From positions 1-51,106 of IMG/VR virus record IMGVR_UViG_3300027878_000179: a stretch of 51,106 nt of DNA; one strand, 5' to 3'. This document shows, in pieces, positions 20,569-28,919 of this stretch; within the stretch, counting starts at the first letter, position 1, and every line of letters starts with the position of its first letter. The position numbers and the translations under genes are program-made. The notes under the pieces are model-generated. The model was not told the origin of the DNA and searched no databases. It was given only the letters and a program-made list of their open reading frames with translations. The DNA is from a virus.

Positions 20569-20838
20569 ATGTCCGAGAAGTTCGACCACTATCAGCAGAC
20601 CAACCTCGACGCGAACTCGGGCTACAGCCCGTCGGCGCCTCGCTGGCTCGGGATCCTGACGGTGGCGCCGGCGAACGCCACCTCGCTCACCGGCATCGGG
20701 CTGATGACGCTCTACCCGCCGTTGCTCGGCAAAGCGATCGAGAACCTGACGCCCACGCGCGTGCTCCTCGTCGCCTCCAGCTACCGCTCCGTCATCCTGA
20801 TGGTCTCGCCCGAGCGCAGGGTGAAGGTGCTATCTTGA
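20569..20838 (+). CDS. small hypothetical protein (89 aa)
   Basis: The start is ATG 20569, 8 nt after the previous stop. The peptide MSEKFDHYQQTNLDANSGYS is followed by WLGILTVAPANATSLTGIGL and two strands (RVLLVASSYRSVILMVS). It belongs to the short genes typical of head-tail connectors. No family is recognised. Its 3' end contains the -10 element for the next gene. Confidence 0.6.
   Translation: MSEKFDHYQQTNLDANSGYSPSAPRWLGILTVAPANATSLTGIGLMTLYPPLLGKAIENLTPTRVLLVASSYRSVILMVSPERRVKVLS
20828..20836 (+). promoter_or_regulatory. extended -10 element before 20843 gene
   Basis: TG-C-TATCTT lies within the end of the previous gene and is 6 nt from the GTG start at 20843. No Shine-Dalgarno sequence separates them. 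Confidence 0.45.
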
Positions 20839-20842
20839 GCGC

Positions 20843-21223
20843 GTGCCGACCTTCGCGCTCACCCAAGACGATCTCGATCCGTCGCTGGTCGTTGCGATGC
20901 GAAACGCCGACGGCAAGGCCTACGTCCCCCAAGCCGGGAGCACCGCCACCTTCAAGATGGTCCACCGAGGCACGGGCCTGATCATCACCGGCGCCGCCTC
21001 GATCGGCGGCGCGAACGGCGACCAGCTCACCTACGACTGGCAGGCTGGCCAGACGGCCAAGGTTGGCGAGTACGACGCGCAGTTCAAGGTCTTGGCGCCC
21101 GGAGGGCACACGATCAGCTTCCCCACGGCCGTCGGGCACTGCGCCTCGGGGCCGGGCTGCCTCGGGCCCGTTGTCGGCGGCGGCTCGCTCGCGCTTATCG
21201 TGCAAATCGTCCCGTCGCTGTAG
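20843..21223 (+). CDS. Ig-like/BppU-N-like structural protein (126 aa)
   Basis: The start is GTG 20843. The domain alternates strands (FALTQDDLDPSLVVAMRNAD, TATFKMVHRGTGLIITGAAS, DQLTYDWQAGQTAKVGEYDA, QFKVLAPGGHTISFPTA), the layout of the small beta-sandwich found at the N-terminus of phage baseplate upper proteins and in small neck proteins. The pattern 'a.G..a.F.m.....g..i......... l.Y.w..g.ta..G.Y.a.F.v..p.g...tfP' is characteristic. Its position suggests a head-tail joining role. The exact function is unknown. Confidence 0.6.
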   Translation: MPTFALTQDDLDPSLVVAMRNADGKAYVPQAGSTATFKMVHRGTGLIITGAASIGGANGDQLTYDWQAGQTAKVGEYDAQFKVLAPGGHTISFPTAVGHCASGPGCLGPVVGGGSLALIVQIVPSL

Positions 21224-21232
21224 GAGATCAGG

Positions 21233-22336
21233 ATGCGCATCATCGGTCTGGGCAAGTCGAGCACCCGGCAGATCCCGGTGTTCGACCTCTTCACCATCAC
21301 AAATGGGCTGATGGTCGATCCCGACTACGTGCAGTTCCAGATCTTCGACCTGACGACCGAGGACAAAAAAGTCACCCCGGTCCAGGTCTACCCGACGACG
21401 CCGGGCAACGCGTCGACCCTCGACCTGAACCCGGTCGAGCAGGGGGGCCATCGGCTCGGGCTCGCGCACTTCGTGGCGCTCTGGAGCGTGCCCTCGAACG
21501 AGCCGGTCGGCTTGCACGAGATCGTCTGGTTCTACGCGATCGCCGGCGGGATGGAGGTCGAGGTCCACATCGAGTTCGACGTGGTGAAGGCGCTGGGCGC
21601 TGGCATCTACGACGTCTACGCCCTGGTCTCCGACCTGCGGGCCGAAGACGTGTCGTCCTGCCTGGCGCGGGACATCGACGTCGGTCACCGGCTGATTCTC
21701 GCGAAAAAGCTCATCGACGCCATCACGCTGCGGTCGTTCATCCCGACGTACAAGTCGATCACCCTCGACGGGGTGGGCACGTCCTGCCTCTTCCTGGACG
21801 AGGCGATCATCGCCGTCGCGCAGCTCGTGCAAGACGGCGATGACGTCGACATGTCCGTCGTGAAGGTCGCGAACAGGCACATTACGCAGGGCCTGCTCGC
21901 TCCAGACGACCGCAACAACCCCACCATCGAGTTCGCGGAGTCGCTGCGCTCGCGCCGGCACGTGGGCGTGATCGGCATCGGACCATCCCTGCGCGCGCGC
22001 GGCCTGTTCAGGGCGGGGACGCAGAGCGTCAACATCAAAGGGATCTTCGGCTACACCGATCCGGACCCGGGGTACGCGGTCGGCGTGACGCCCTACATGA
22101 TCCGGTTCGCGGCGCAGCTCATCGTGATGAGCCAGTTGCCCAAGCTCGGCGACCTCGACGAGCGATTCAGTCGCCTGAACCACTGGAGGTTCACCGGGGA
22201 GACGACCAGGGACCAGAGCTACAGCCTCGGCGCCGGCCGCCCCGTGTCGACGCTCGACGGCCCGTCGACGGGCGATCCCGAGATCGATGGGATCCTGAAG
22301 AGCTTCCTCGCCCCGATGCGGATCCGCACCGTGTGA
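21233..22336 (+). CDS. hypothetical head-tail region structural protein (367 aa)
   Basis: The start is ATG 21233, with AGGAGA 5 nt upstream. The first 120 residues form a beta-sandwich (IPVFDLFTITNGLMVDPDYV, QFQIFDLTTE, RLGLAHFVALWSVPSNEPVG, EVEVHIEFDVV). The remainder is mixed alpha/beta (LARDIDVGHRLILAKKLIDA, GTSCLFLDEAIIAVAQLVQD). Such two-domain proteins occur between capsid and tail genes in myoviruses. I do not recognise the family. Confidence 0.6.
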   Translation: MRIIGLGKSSTRQIPVFDLFTITNGLMVDPDYVQFQIFDLTTEDKKVTPVQVYPTTPGNASTLDLNPVEQGGHRLGLAHFVALWSVPSNEPVGLHEIVWFYAIAGGMEVEVHIEFDVVKALGAGIYDVYALVSDLRAEDVSSCLARDIDVGHRLILAKKLIDAITLRSFIPTYKSITLDGVGTSCLFLDEAIIAVAQLVQDGDDVDMSVVKVANRHITQGLLAPDDRNNPTIEFAESLRSRRHVGVIGIGPSLRARGLFRAGTQSVNIKGIFGYTDPDPGYAVGVTPYMIRFAAQLIVMSQLPKLGDLDERFSRLNHWRFTGETTRDQSYSLGAGRPVSTLDGPSTGDPEIDGILKSFLAPMRIRTV

Positions 22337-22407
22337 CACTGGTGGCGCGAAGCGTGTGAGGATTCCGCTCATGAACCCGACGCACCGCTCGACGTACCGC
22401 TTCCCTC

Positions 22408-22770
22408 GTGACTACGGCGCCATTGGAACAATGGCCGCGGGATCCCCGCGCCGGCTTCCCTGCGCAGCGGGGCCTATGCCTCGCCGCGGCGCCGCTGGTG
22501 ATCGAGCTGGCGATCCGCATCGCGACCGACTGGCAGGAGCGCGACGGCGACTTCGCCCCCTGCGACGAGGCGGCATCTCCGGTCGACGTCGAGGCGCGTG
22601 GCGAGGCCAACGTGAAGATGAAGCTGCCCGCTGAAGGGGCTCTTCAGACACGCGCCGATCACACCTGCGGAGCGCACGCGCCGATCACGCTCGGCGTCGA
22701 GCGCACGCGAGAGGCCTACCGGCGCCACCATCTCCCGGTCTTGCGGCGGGGCCGCCAGGCCGCGCACTGA
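22408..22770 (+). CDS. hypothetical protein (120 aa)
   Basis: The best start is GTG 22408. The frame gives MTTAPLEQWPRDPRAGF and a good helix (APLVIELAIRIATDWQERDG), then an acidic loop and a basic C-terminus. A second frame starting at ATG 22371 gives a plausible first 17 residues (MNPTHRSTYRFPRDYGA) and then degenerates, so a frameshift between the two cannot be excluded. There is no recognised motif; two cysteines are present but not paired. Confidence 0.5.
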   Translation: MTTAPLEQWPRDPRAGFPAQRGLCLAAAPLVIELAIRIATDWQERDGDFAPCDEAASPVDVEARGEANVKMKLPAEGALQTRADHTCGAHAPITLGVERTREAYRRHHLPVLRRGRQAAH

Positions 22771-22772
22771 TC

Positions 22773-22781
22773 TGGTAGGCT
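22773..22781 (+). promoter_or_regulatory. extended -10 element before 22789 gene
   Basis: TG-G-TAGGCT, then 7 nt, then ATG 22789. Confidence 0.45.
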
Positions 22782-22788
22782 CCGCCGC

Positions 22789-23091
22789 ATGGCACATGCT
22801 GACGACCCGCGGGTCACGACCACCGATGGCCCTGCTGACCCCGGCGCGCAGGGCCCCGCGCCCGGCCCCGTGAACCCCCTCACGGGGCAGCACGCCTCGT
22901 ACTGGATCCTCACCCCCGAAGAGCCCGGGTCGACGACCAGGATGGCGAAGTCGATCGCCGAGACCTACGCGCGCGAGCCGAAGTTCTACGGCGCGACGTT
23001 CTGCGTCGCCTGCCAGGTGCACGCGCCCGTCGGGGAATTCACCTGGCTCGACGACGCGGGCACTCCGACCGAAGCGCTCGTCGGGAGCTGA
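22789..23091 (+). CDS. small hypothetical protein (100 aa)
   Basis: The start is ATG 22789, probably leaderless. After a Pro/Gly-rich N-terminus (DGPADPGAQGPAPGPVNPLT) a compact domain follows: ASYWILTPEEPGSTTRMAKS, AETYAREPKFYGATFCVACQ and APVGEFTWLDDAGT. A CVAC pair is present, but only one. No family is recognised. A 9-bp hairpin (22865-22888) lies in the linker. Confidence 0.6.
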   Translation: MAHADDPRVTTTDGPADPGAQGPAPGPVNPLTGQHASYWILTPEEPGSTTRMAKSIAETYAREPKFYGATFCVACQVHAPVGEFTWLDDAGTPTEALVGS

Positions 23092-23097
23092 GCGCGC

Positions 23098-23583
23098 ATG
23101 ACCCGCGGGCGGCTGATTCGCTGGTTCATCGCCGAGATCGCGCAGCTCGACACGGCGGCCACCGCTGCCGCCGGCGGCTACGACGAAGTCTTCCGCACGA
23201 TGAACGTCACGATGCAGGACGGCGTGCGCAACAACGGGCGCAAAGAGAAGCTGATCCGGCTGCGGTGCCAGGTTGAGCCAGCGGATAACGAGCGCCAGCA
23301 TCAGGCGCCGCACGGCGATATCCCGGTCCGGAAGATGGATCTGGTCTTTCTGATCCCAGACCTGGAGCAGCTCGGGCTCGTGGACCCGACGACCGGCGAC
23401 CCCCTGCTTCGGAAAAACGACCGCCTCGTCGCGCTCTACACGAAGACATGCAAGCTGGTGCAGGCCTTCGGGGATCCTCCGGGGATGTACGCGCAGCACG
23501 TTGACGCGCGCGCCTACGGCCTCGGTAGCATGCGAAACCTCGTCGTCGTCACCTTTCAGGATAGGCCGCAGGGGCAGCGGTAA
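23098..23583 (+). CDS. probable head-tail connector / neck protein (161 aa)
   Basis: The start is ATG 23098. The sequence begins with a helix (GRLIRWFIAEIAQLDTAATA) and continues with strands separated by charged loops (EKLIRLRCQVEPADNERQHQ, IPVRKMDLVFLIPDLEQLG, RNLVVVTFQD). Its size, and its stop overlapping the next gene's ATG by one base, fit the small joining proteins that precede gp10-like proteins. The assignment is by context only. Confidence 0.55.
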   Translation: MTRGRLIRWFIAEIAQLDTAATAAAGGYDEVFRTMNVTMQDGVRNNGRKEKLIRLRCQVEPADNERQHQAPHGDIPVRKMDLVFLIPDLEQLGLVDPTTGDPLLRKNDRLVALYTKTCKLVQAFGDPPGMYAQHVDARAYGLGSMRNLVVVTFQDRPQGQR

Positions 23584-24158
23584 TGGGTATCGAGTTCATC
23601 GGCTGGGACGAGGCCGCCAAGATCCTCAAGGCGCTCCCGGATGCCTCGAAAGAGGCGATGGACCAAGCGATGAAAGAAGAGGCCGAGTTCATGCAGGCTC
23701 GCCTCGTCGCCAAGCTGGAGGCGGGGGTATCGCCGTCGCGCTCGGCGCTGAGCGTCGCGCTCGGCAACACCGGCCCCCCGCTCGCGGGGCTCGCGCCCTA
23801 CGTGATCGTGAAGAAGGTCGGCGACGCGTACATCGTCGGCATCGAGCCCAAGGGCGGCAGTTCGGGCTACTCGATGGCCGACATCGCCGCGGCGAACGAG
23901 GAGGGGCGCTCCTATACGACGCAGATGTCCGACAAGCAGCGGCGCTGGTTCTTCGCCAAGCTGCGTGATGCGGGCCTGTCGAAGCCGCGGATCCGTGGGA
24001 AGCAGCCGCCCTCCTCGGCCGGTACCGTCTTTCACGTGACGATCCCCAAGCGGGCCTGGCTCCAGCCGACCGTCGACAAGTACGCAGAGCCGGCCGCGGT
24101 CTCAACGCGCGTGACGGCGACCGTTGCCGAGGTGCTCCGCAAGAAGTTCGGGTGGTGA
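23583..24158 (+). CDS. HK97-gp10-like neck/tail completion protein (191 aa)
   Basis: The start is ATG 23583, overlapping the stop TAA. The pattern is that of HK97 gp10-like proteins: EFIGWDEAAKILKALPDASK, long N-terminal helices (EAMDQAMKEEAEFMQARLVA), a strand pair (YVIVKKVGDAYIVGIEPKGG), YSMADIAAANEEGR, and a C-terminal FHVTIPKRAWLQPTVDKYA. These proteins join the head connector to the tail terminator. RAW followed by a terminal helix (VTATVAEVLRKKFGW) is characteristic of the family's end. Confidence 0.65.
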   Translation: MGIEFIGWDEAAKILKALPDASKEAMDQAMKEEAEFMQARLVAKLEAGVSPSRSALSVALGNTGPPLAGLAPYVIVKKVGDAYIVGIEPKGGSSGYSMADIAAANEEGRSYTTQMSDKQRRWFFAKLRDAGLSKPRIRGKQPPSSAGTVFHVTIPKRAWLQPTVDKYAEPAAVSTRVTATVAEVLRKKFGW

Positions 24159-24241
24159 CGCCGCGCTCGGATATACGGAAGCGTATTGCGTGGACGGTGG
24201 CCGCCGAGTAGCCTTCGCCCTCTTCTCCAAGGAGGTCCCCG

Positions 24242-25135
24242 ATGAGCAAACGATTGCATGGTCCTGTCACGCTTCAGAAGATCAACCCCCCGGCGCTGAC
24301 CGGCGACGGGCTGAAAGAGCCTCTTCCGGGGCTCGTCGAGCGCTACGGCGACATGGACGGCACCAACGCCGCCGAGACCATGTTTAAGGTCTACTGGCAC
24401 GGCGAGCGGCACTACTTCGACTGCGCCGGCGGGCAGTGCATCGAGAGCCCCCACGGTACGATGGCCGGGTACAAGATCTCCGACGCCGACCTGGAGCGAA
24501 TCCGCTTCGACGGGAAGGGCGAGTCGAAGCACACCGAGACCAAGGCCAGCGACGGCGCCAAGCTGCTCGGCGTGACGATGGCGGACCCCGGCTTCCCCTC
24601 CTCGTGGAGGGAGGAGCAGCGGGGCCAGGGCGCCCGCTCGCTCGCTCGCTCGGCCACCCCCGGGCCGCCCCTCGTATTTCGGGGTGAGCACCCCGCGCTC
24701 TCGGTGCCGCTGACCCACAAGCTCGATCACGACCCCGGCTGGCAGGGGGCGATCGAACCCATCGATCAGTCCTGGATCGCCTTCATCGCCGACAACGGCG
24801 ATGGGCTCCTCTGGACCGAGCGCGAGCCGAGAGGCGGCGCGCCAGTCGGTGTGCCGTTCACGTTCAAGCGCCCCGACCTCGCGAAGTCGGATCCCCGCGC
24901 AGCCGCGGACGCCATCGGGGTGAAGGAAGTCGGCGGCAGCCTCGGCCTCGGCCTCGGGCTGAAGGTCGACGGCAAGGAGCTGGAGCCGATCCGGAAGTCG
25001 AACGCCCGTCGCGTGGTCGAGAGCTACACGGCGCCCGCGGACGAGACGCACGGCGGCGTGAAGATCCTGGCCGGCACGCATGTCGTCATGGTGATGAACG
25101 ACGAGCGCCCGCTCCCGCTGATGCAAGCTCGATAG
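24242..25135 (+). CDS. hypothetical protein sharing a module with the protease fusion (297 aa)
   Basis: The start is ATG 24242, 5 nt after a strong AAGGAGGT. The N-terminal 110 residues (HGPVTLQKINPPALTGDGLK, FKVYWHGERHYFDCAGGQCI, KISDADLERIRF) form an unknown domain. Residues about 140-220 (ALSVPLTHKLDHDPGWQGAI, SWIAFIADNGDGLLWTEREP, FTFKRPDLAK) closely match residues 500-566 of the 1228-aa protease fusion, down to identical DNA stretches of 18 and 20 nt. The C-terminus (THGGVKILAGTHVVMVMNDE) adds strands. A virion or injected-protein role is possible. Confidence 0.65.
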   Translation: MSKRLHGPVTLQKINPPALTGDGLKEPLPGLVERYGDMDGTNAAETMFKVYWHGERHYFDCAGGQCIESPHGTMAGYKISDADLERIRFDGKGESKHTETKASDGAKLLGVTMADPGFPSSWREEQRGQGARSLARSATPGPPLVFRGEHPALSVPLTHKLDHDPGWQGAIEPIDQSWIAFIADNGDGLLWTEREPRGGAPVGVPFTFKRPDLAKSDPRAAADAIGVKEVGGSLGLGLGLKVDGKELEPIRKSNARRVVESYTAPADETHGGVKILAGTHVVMVMNDERPLPLMQAR

Positions 25136-25153
25136 CCCCCGCCGGCGGGGGCT
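25134..25153. terminator. 20-bp perfect palindrome at the stop codon
   Basis: AGCCCCCGCC followed directly by GGCGGGGGCT overlaps the TAG stop of the 24242 gene. The next promoter element starts at its last base. It may act as a terminator or processing hairpin. Confidence 0.5.
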
Positions 25154-25161
25154 GATAGGCT
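25153..25161 (+). promoter_or_regulatory. extended -10 element before 25168 gene
   Basis: TG-A-TAGGCT, 6 nt before ATG 25168. The 17-nt run GATAGGCTCGGCGCATG is identical to that at 43728-43744. Confidence 0.5.
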
Positions 25162-25167
25162 CGGCGC

Positions 25168-26139
25168 ATGGCGGTTCCCACGCTCATCAGCATCACCCCT
25201 GACGAGGGTCACACGGGCGGCGATACGCTCGTCGAGATCATCGGCACCGGGTTCCAGCTCCCGCCGCCGCCTCCCCCTTACGGCATGACGACGGCCCCTC
25301 CGCCGACGGTGCAGGTGCTCTTCGGCGCCGAGCCGGCGACGGACATCGGGGTCACCGAAGACTGGCAGATCTTCTGCCGTTCCCCGATCAACGACCCTGG
25401 CTCGGTCTCGATCACCGTGCAGAACATCGACCCGAGCGGGGCGGTGATCGCCGGCGAGTCGGTGACGGGGCTCGCGTACCTCTTCAGTCGCCCGGACTTC
25501 ACCAAGAAGGGCGAGCTGGCGCGGGTGCTCGGGCTCTTCATGTTGGACCTGCGCCGGCAGCTCACCGACAACGTCGACTGGGCCGTGCACACCGACTTCG
25601 ACGCGACGCTCGGCGACCTCAACATCGCCTACCAGGGCAAGCTCCCCGCGCTGGTGCTGGCGGACCTGGAGCTACCCGAGCGCGAGCCGCAGCTCTCGGC
25701 CGAGACGTACACCGTGCAGCTCGACGCATCGACGTTCATCGAGCGGCGCGCGCCGGTGGTCGTCGATGCAGTCTTCGCGCTCACGGGCATGTCCGACAAC
25801 CCGATCGAGCTGTTCAACCTGCTCGAAGCGACGAAGATCTACTTCCAGAAGAACATCTCCCTGAAGGTCTGGCGAGACCCGATCGATCGCACCCACGGCG
25901 TCGTCGAATACGCGGTGCGCGCATCGATCGGGTCGAGCACCAAGGTGACGCGGCAGACCGACAACTCCAACATGACGAGCTTCAGCGGGACGGTGTTCAT
26001 CGAGAACATTCGGCTGGAGGACATGCCCGGGATGACGACGAAGGCGGTCCCGGGTGTGCCGGCGTGGATGCCCCACGAGGGGACGCTGCGCTACGGCTGG
26101 ACGGCGGAGACGATCGTGATTCAAAAATGCCCAGCCTGA
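25168..26139 (+). CDS. IPT/TIG-domain tail terminator-region protein (323 aa)
   Basis: The start is ATG 25168. Residues 1-110 form an IPT/TIG-like Ig fold: PTLISITPDEGHTGGDTLVE, IIGTGFQLPPPPPPYG, VQVLFGAEPATDIGV, SVSITVQNIDPSGAVI. The remainder (from about 115) is a tail-region domain (RPDFTKKGELARVLGLFMLD, LRRQLTDNVDWAVHTDFDAT, RAPVVVDAVFALTGMSDNP, GTVFIENIRLEDMPGM) of the kind encoded just before the sheath, probably a tail terminator or completion protein. The IPT/TIG part may decorate the neck. The second half is assigned by position. Confidence 0.6.
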   Translation: MAVPTLISITPDEGHTGGDTLVEIIGTGFQLPPPPPPYGMTTAPPPTVQVLFGAEPATDIGVTEDWQIFCRSPINDPGSVSITVQNIDPSGAVIAGESVTGLAYLFSRPDFTKKGELARVLGLFMLDLRRQLTDNVDWAVHTDFDATLGDLNIAYQGKLPALVLADLELPEREPQLSAETYTVQLDASTFIERRAPVVVDAVFALTGMSDNPIELFNLLEATKIYFQKNISLKVWRDPIDRTHGVVEYAVRASIGSSTKVTRQTDNSNMTSFSGTVFIENIRLEDMPGMTTKAVPGVPAWMPHEGTLRYGWTAETIVIQKCPA

Positions 26140-26161
26140 GCCACGTTTGGGCGGCCGACCT

Positions 26162-26198
26162 CGGCACGTCTTGACCCACACCGGCACTCCTATATCGT
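26162..26198 (+). promoter_or_regulatory. late-type promoter with TTGACC -35
   Basis: CGGCACGTCTTGACCCAC (26162-26179) is nearly identical to the block at 15563. TTGACC (26171-26176) and TATCGT (26193-26198) are 16 bp apart; the GTG start is 6 nt after the -10. It stands directly before the sheath-tube genes. Confidence 0.6.
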
Positions 26199-26204
26199 GG
26201 CGGC

Positions 26205-26648
26205 GTGGAAGAACAAGCTACGGTCACCATCACGAATCTCGTTCGGCGGCCGCAGACCATCGAGCTCGCTCATGACATCGTGTGCCAACCTGGCGCGTGT
26301 CTGTGCTCCGAGCAGCTCGTCGGCGCGCGCGATCACGATGCCTATAGCGGTATCCGAACCGTTCGCGGCGGCATGAAGCGCGTCTCGCGCTCGCTGCACC
26401 TTCTCGCCAAGGGATCCAACCCGAACGACGTCACCGTCGCCGGCTTGCCCCTCTCGGTTCTGAAGCTGGAGCAGGTGCAGCGCATGAAGCGGCAGGGCGA
26501 GATCTCCGCGGTCGAGGTGGCCGCCGTTGCGCCGCCGCCGGCGCCCGAAGCAGAACCGCCGCCGGCGCCCGCGTCGCCCCCGGACTCGCCGTCCACGGTC
26601 ATCGCGCCGATCTCGCACAGCAAGCCCGTCTCGGCGGTGAAGGAGTAA
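26205..26648 (+). CDS. hypothetical protein upstream of the sheath (147 aa)
   Basis: The start is GTG 26205, probably leaderless. The N-terminal 70 residues form a small beta domain (QATVTITNLVRRPQTIELAH, RTVRGGMKRVSRSLHLLAKG). The region VTVAGLPLSVLKLEQVQRMK follows, and the last 60 residues are a Pro/Ala-rich, probably flexible tail. A comparable small protein precedes the sheath gene in several myoviruses. No function is assigned. Confidence 0.55.
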   Translation: MEEQATVTITNLVRRPQTIELAHDIVCQPGACLCSEQLVGARDHDAYSGIRTVRGGMKRVSRSLHLLAKGSNPNDVTVAGLPLSVLKLEQVQRMKRQGEISAVEVAAVAPPPAPEAEPPPAPASPPDSPSTVIAPISHSKPVSAVKE

Positions 26649-26651
26649 TCG

Positions 26652-28907
26652 ATGGCCACCGGCCTCTCGTCCGAAGTCACTTTCGATGAAGAAACGCCTG
26701 TCGTCAGGCAGATCAGCACCAACGCGAACCTCGCGCTCGGGATCGTCGGAATTTCTGAGCGCGGCGATTTTGGTGTGCCGATCCAGGCCACCAGCTTCGA
26801 CGAGTTCAAGAAGAAGTGCGGCTCGTACACCGTCAATTCGATCGACTGCACCGCTGCGGTCCAGGGCTACTTCGACAACGGCGGGAACCTGCTCTATTTC
26901 GCGCGGGCTCTCCACTGTACGGACGCCACCGATCCGACCACCAAGACGTCGAACTACGCGACGATCAACCTGATGACGACGTCGGCCGCGCCGACGTCGG
27001 GTGTCGCGACCAGCGGTGTCGGGCCATGGGCCCTCGCGCATGGCCAGACGGTGGTGCTCAAGGTCAATGCGCTCGGCAACCAGACCGGGACGATCTCGGC
27101 GACGGCTGCGTCGCGGCAGAGCGGAGCCGCCGGCTCGGGGTTCGTGCTCGCCGATCTCCAGACGCTGCTCATCAATGTCGACGGGGTCGCACTCCCCCTA
27201 AAGACGTTTCACACGGCCGAGTTCTCGAACATCCTCCTCGCTACCGCGCAGGAGGTGGTGAATTCGCTGAACGCGTTCTTCGCCTCGAACACCGCCGGCT
27301 GCGTCGCCACCGTAACGGCCTCTGACCACGTGACGATCACGAGCAACCGGAAGGGGTTGGGCTCGGGGGTCAACATCGTCAGCGGCACGGCCAACGCCGG
27401 GCTCGGCTTCACCACCGGCAACCAGGCCGGAGGCGGCAACGTGTCCAACGTCGCCGTTGTGACCGTGACCGAGGTCATCGCCATCTTCGCCGCCCTCCCG
27501 CTCTCGGGCGCGACGGCGACCAACGTTGGAGGGGCGCTCCGGTTCACCTCGTCGACGACCGGCGGAACGAGCATCGTGCAGCTCATCTCGTCGTCGACGG
27601 CGCTGATCGGCTTCGACTTCGCGCAGCACACCGGGCTCGCAGGAACGCCGGTCGTCAGCGTCCTGGTCGACGCGAAGAGCGACGGCGTGTTCGGCAATGC
27701 GCTTCAGGTGCAGGTGCTCGCGCCCACCGACGGCGCTGCGGACAGGATAAACCTCTACGTCTGGTCGAACGGCGTGGTGAAAGAGCGCTTCTTCAACGTG
27801 AGCTTCACGATGACCGACTCGCGCTACATCGAGTCGGTCATCAACGACTCCGACATCGGAAGCGACCTGATCAAGGTGACCGACCAGGCCCCCGCGGTCC
27901 CGGCGCCCGGGAACCTGCCCGCCATCGGCCTGTCGGCGAACCTCGCCGGCGGCGACGATGGTCTCTCCGGGCTCGTCGACAACGACTTCATCGGTGGCAC
28001 GTCGACGGGCGGCGATGTGGGCTTCCGCGTCCTCGACGCGGTCGACATCGACGTGATGATCGTTCCTGGCAAGGCGACGAGCGCCATCCACAACGCGATG
28101 GTCACGTACGCCGAGATCACGCGCGCCGGGCTCTGCTTCTGCATCCTCGACCCCCCGGCGGCGACCAGCGCCGCAGGGATGATCACGTACGTCAAGCAGA
28201 CGGCGAGCCTCTACCAGCTCACCGAGATGGCCGCGATGTACTGGCCGCGGATCAAGGTGCTGAATCCGAGCCAGGCCATCTACGGCAGCGGGAAGATGCT
28301 TGTCGTCCCGCCGAGCGGGATGCTCGCGGGGCTCTACGCGCGCGTCGACAGCGCGAAGATCGGTGGGGCGTTCGACCACCCGGCGGGCACCGACCTGAAG
28401 TACCTGCCGAAGAACGTGCTCGGGCTGGAGAGCGACGAGGTGAAGAAGAAGCCGATGCGCGATCTCATCTTCCCCTCGCTGATCAACCCGATCTCGAAGG
28501 AAGACGGCCCCTACTTCGTCGACGGCGCGCGCACGCTGCGCGACAGCGGCAACTGGCCCACGATCGGTCAGCGCCGCGGGATCATCTTCGTCGAGAAGCG
28601 CCTGATCCCCGGGTTGGCCTTCATCAGGCACCGGAACATCCAGCCGAAGCTGCTCGGATCGGGGACGCGAACGGTCCTCGGCTTCCTCGGGTCGCTCGCG
28701 TCGAGCGAAGCCTTCGCCTCGAAGGATCCGAAGAAGGCCTTCTTCGTGGACTTCGGCCCGGCTCTGAACACCGCCGCGACGGCAAAGCGTCGTACGGTCT
28801 ACGCGCGCCTCGGAATCGCCGCTGCCGAGCCGGCGGAGTTCGTCTGCCTGCTGATCTCGCCGGACACGCGTGCACTCGACGAAGAGCTGGCCGCGCTCAC
28901 GGCATAA
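26652..28907 (+). CDS. contractile tail sheath protein (751 aa)
   Basis: The start is ATG 26652, 4 nt after the previous stop. The N-terminus (TNANLALGIVGISERGDFGV, QATSFDEFKKKCGSY, AVQGYFDNGGNLLYFARALH) and the C-terminus (DGARTLRDSGNWPTIGQRRG, IIFVEKRLIPGLAFIRHRN, SPDTRALDEELAALTA) are those of tail sheath proteins, whose C-terminal part holds the contraction-mesh core. Residues about 116-333 are an insertion of one or two related beta modules (FVLADLQTLLINVDGVALPL, TFHTAEF, TSNRKGLGSGVNIVSGTANA) not needed in the minimal sheath. The same module occurs in the fibre gene at 38856. Contraction drives the tube through the envelope. Confidence 0.9.
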   Translation: MATGLSSEVTFDEETPVVRQISTNANLALGIVGISERGDFGVPIQATSFDEFKKKCGSYTVNSIDCTAAVQGYFDNGGNLLYFARALHCTDATDPTTKTSNYATINLMTTSAAPTSGVATSGVGPWALAHGQTVVLKVNALGNQTGTISATAASRQSGAAGSGFVLADLQTLLINVDGVALPLKTFHTAEFSNILLATAQEVVNSLNAFFASNTAGCVATVTASDHVTITSNRKGLGSGVNIVSGTANAGLGFTTGNQAGGGNVSNVAVVTVTEVIAIFAALPLSGATATNVGGALRFTSSTTGGTSIVQLISSSTALIGFDFAQHTGLAGTPVVSVLVDAKSDGVFGNALQVQVLAPTDGAADRINLYVWSNGVVKERFFNVSFTMTDSRYIESVINDSDIGSDLIKVTDQAPAVPAPGNLPAIGLSANLAGGDDGLSGLVDNDFIGGTSTGGDVGFRVLDAVDIDVMIVPGKATSAIHNAMVTYAEITRAGLCFCILDPPAATSAAGMITYVKQTASLYQLTEMAAMYWPRIKVLNPSQAIYGSGKMLVVPPSGMLAGLYARVDSAKIGGAFDHPAGTDLKYLPKNVLGLESDEVKKKPMRDLIFPSLINPISKEDGPYFVDGARTLRDSGNWPTIGQRRGIIFVEKRLIPGLAFIRHRNIQPKLLGSGTRTVLGFLGSLASSEAFASKDPKKAFFVDFGPALNTAATAKRRTVYARLGIAAAEPAEFVCLLISPDTRALDEELAALTA

Positions 28908-28919
28908 GGGAGCACGACC

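Noticed and set aside
20146-20589. Minus-strand 147-codon frame opposite the 20117 gene
   Set aside because: Ser/Arg-rich shadow; the plus frame is coupled to its neighbours by a TGATG overlap.
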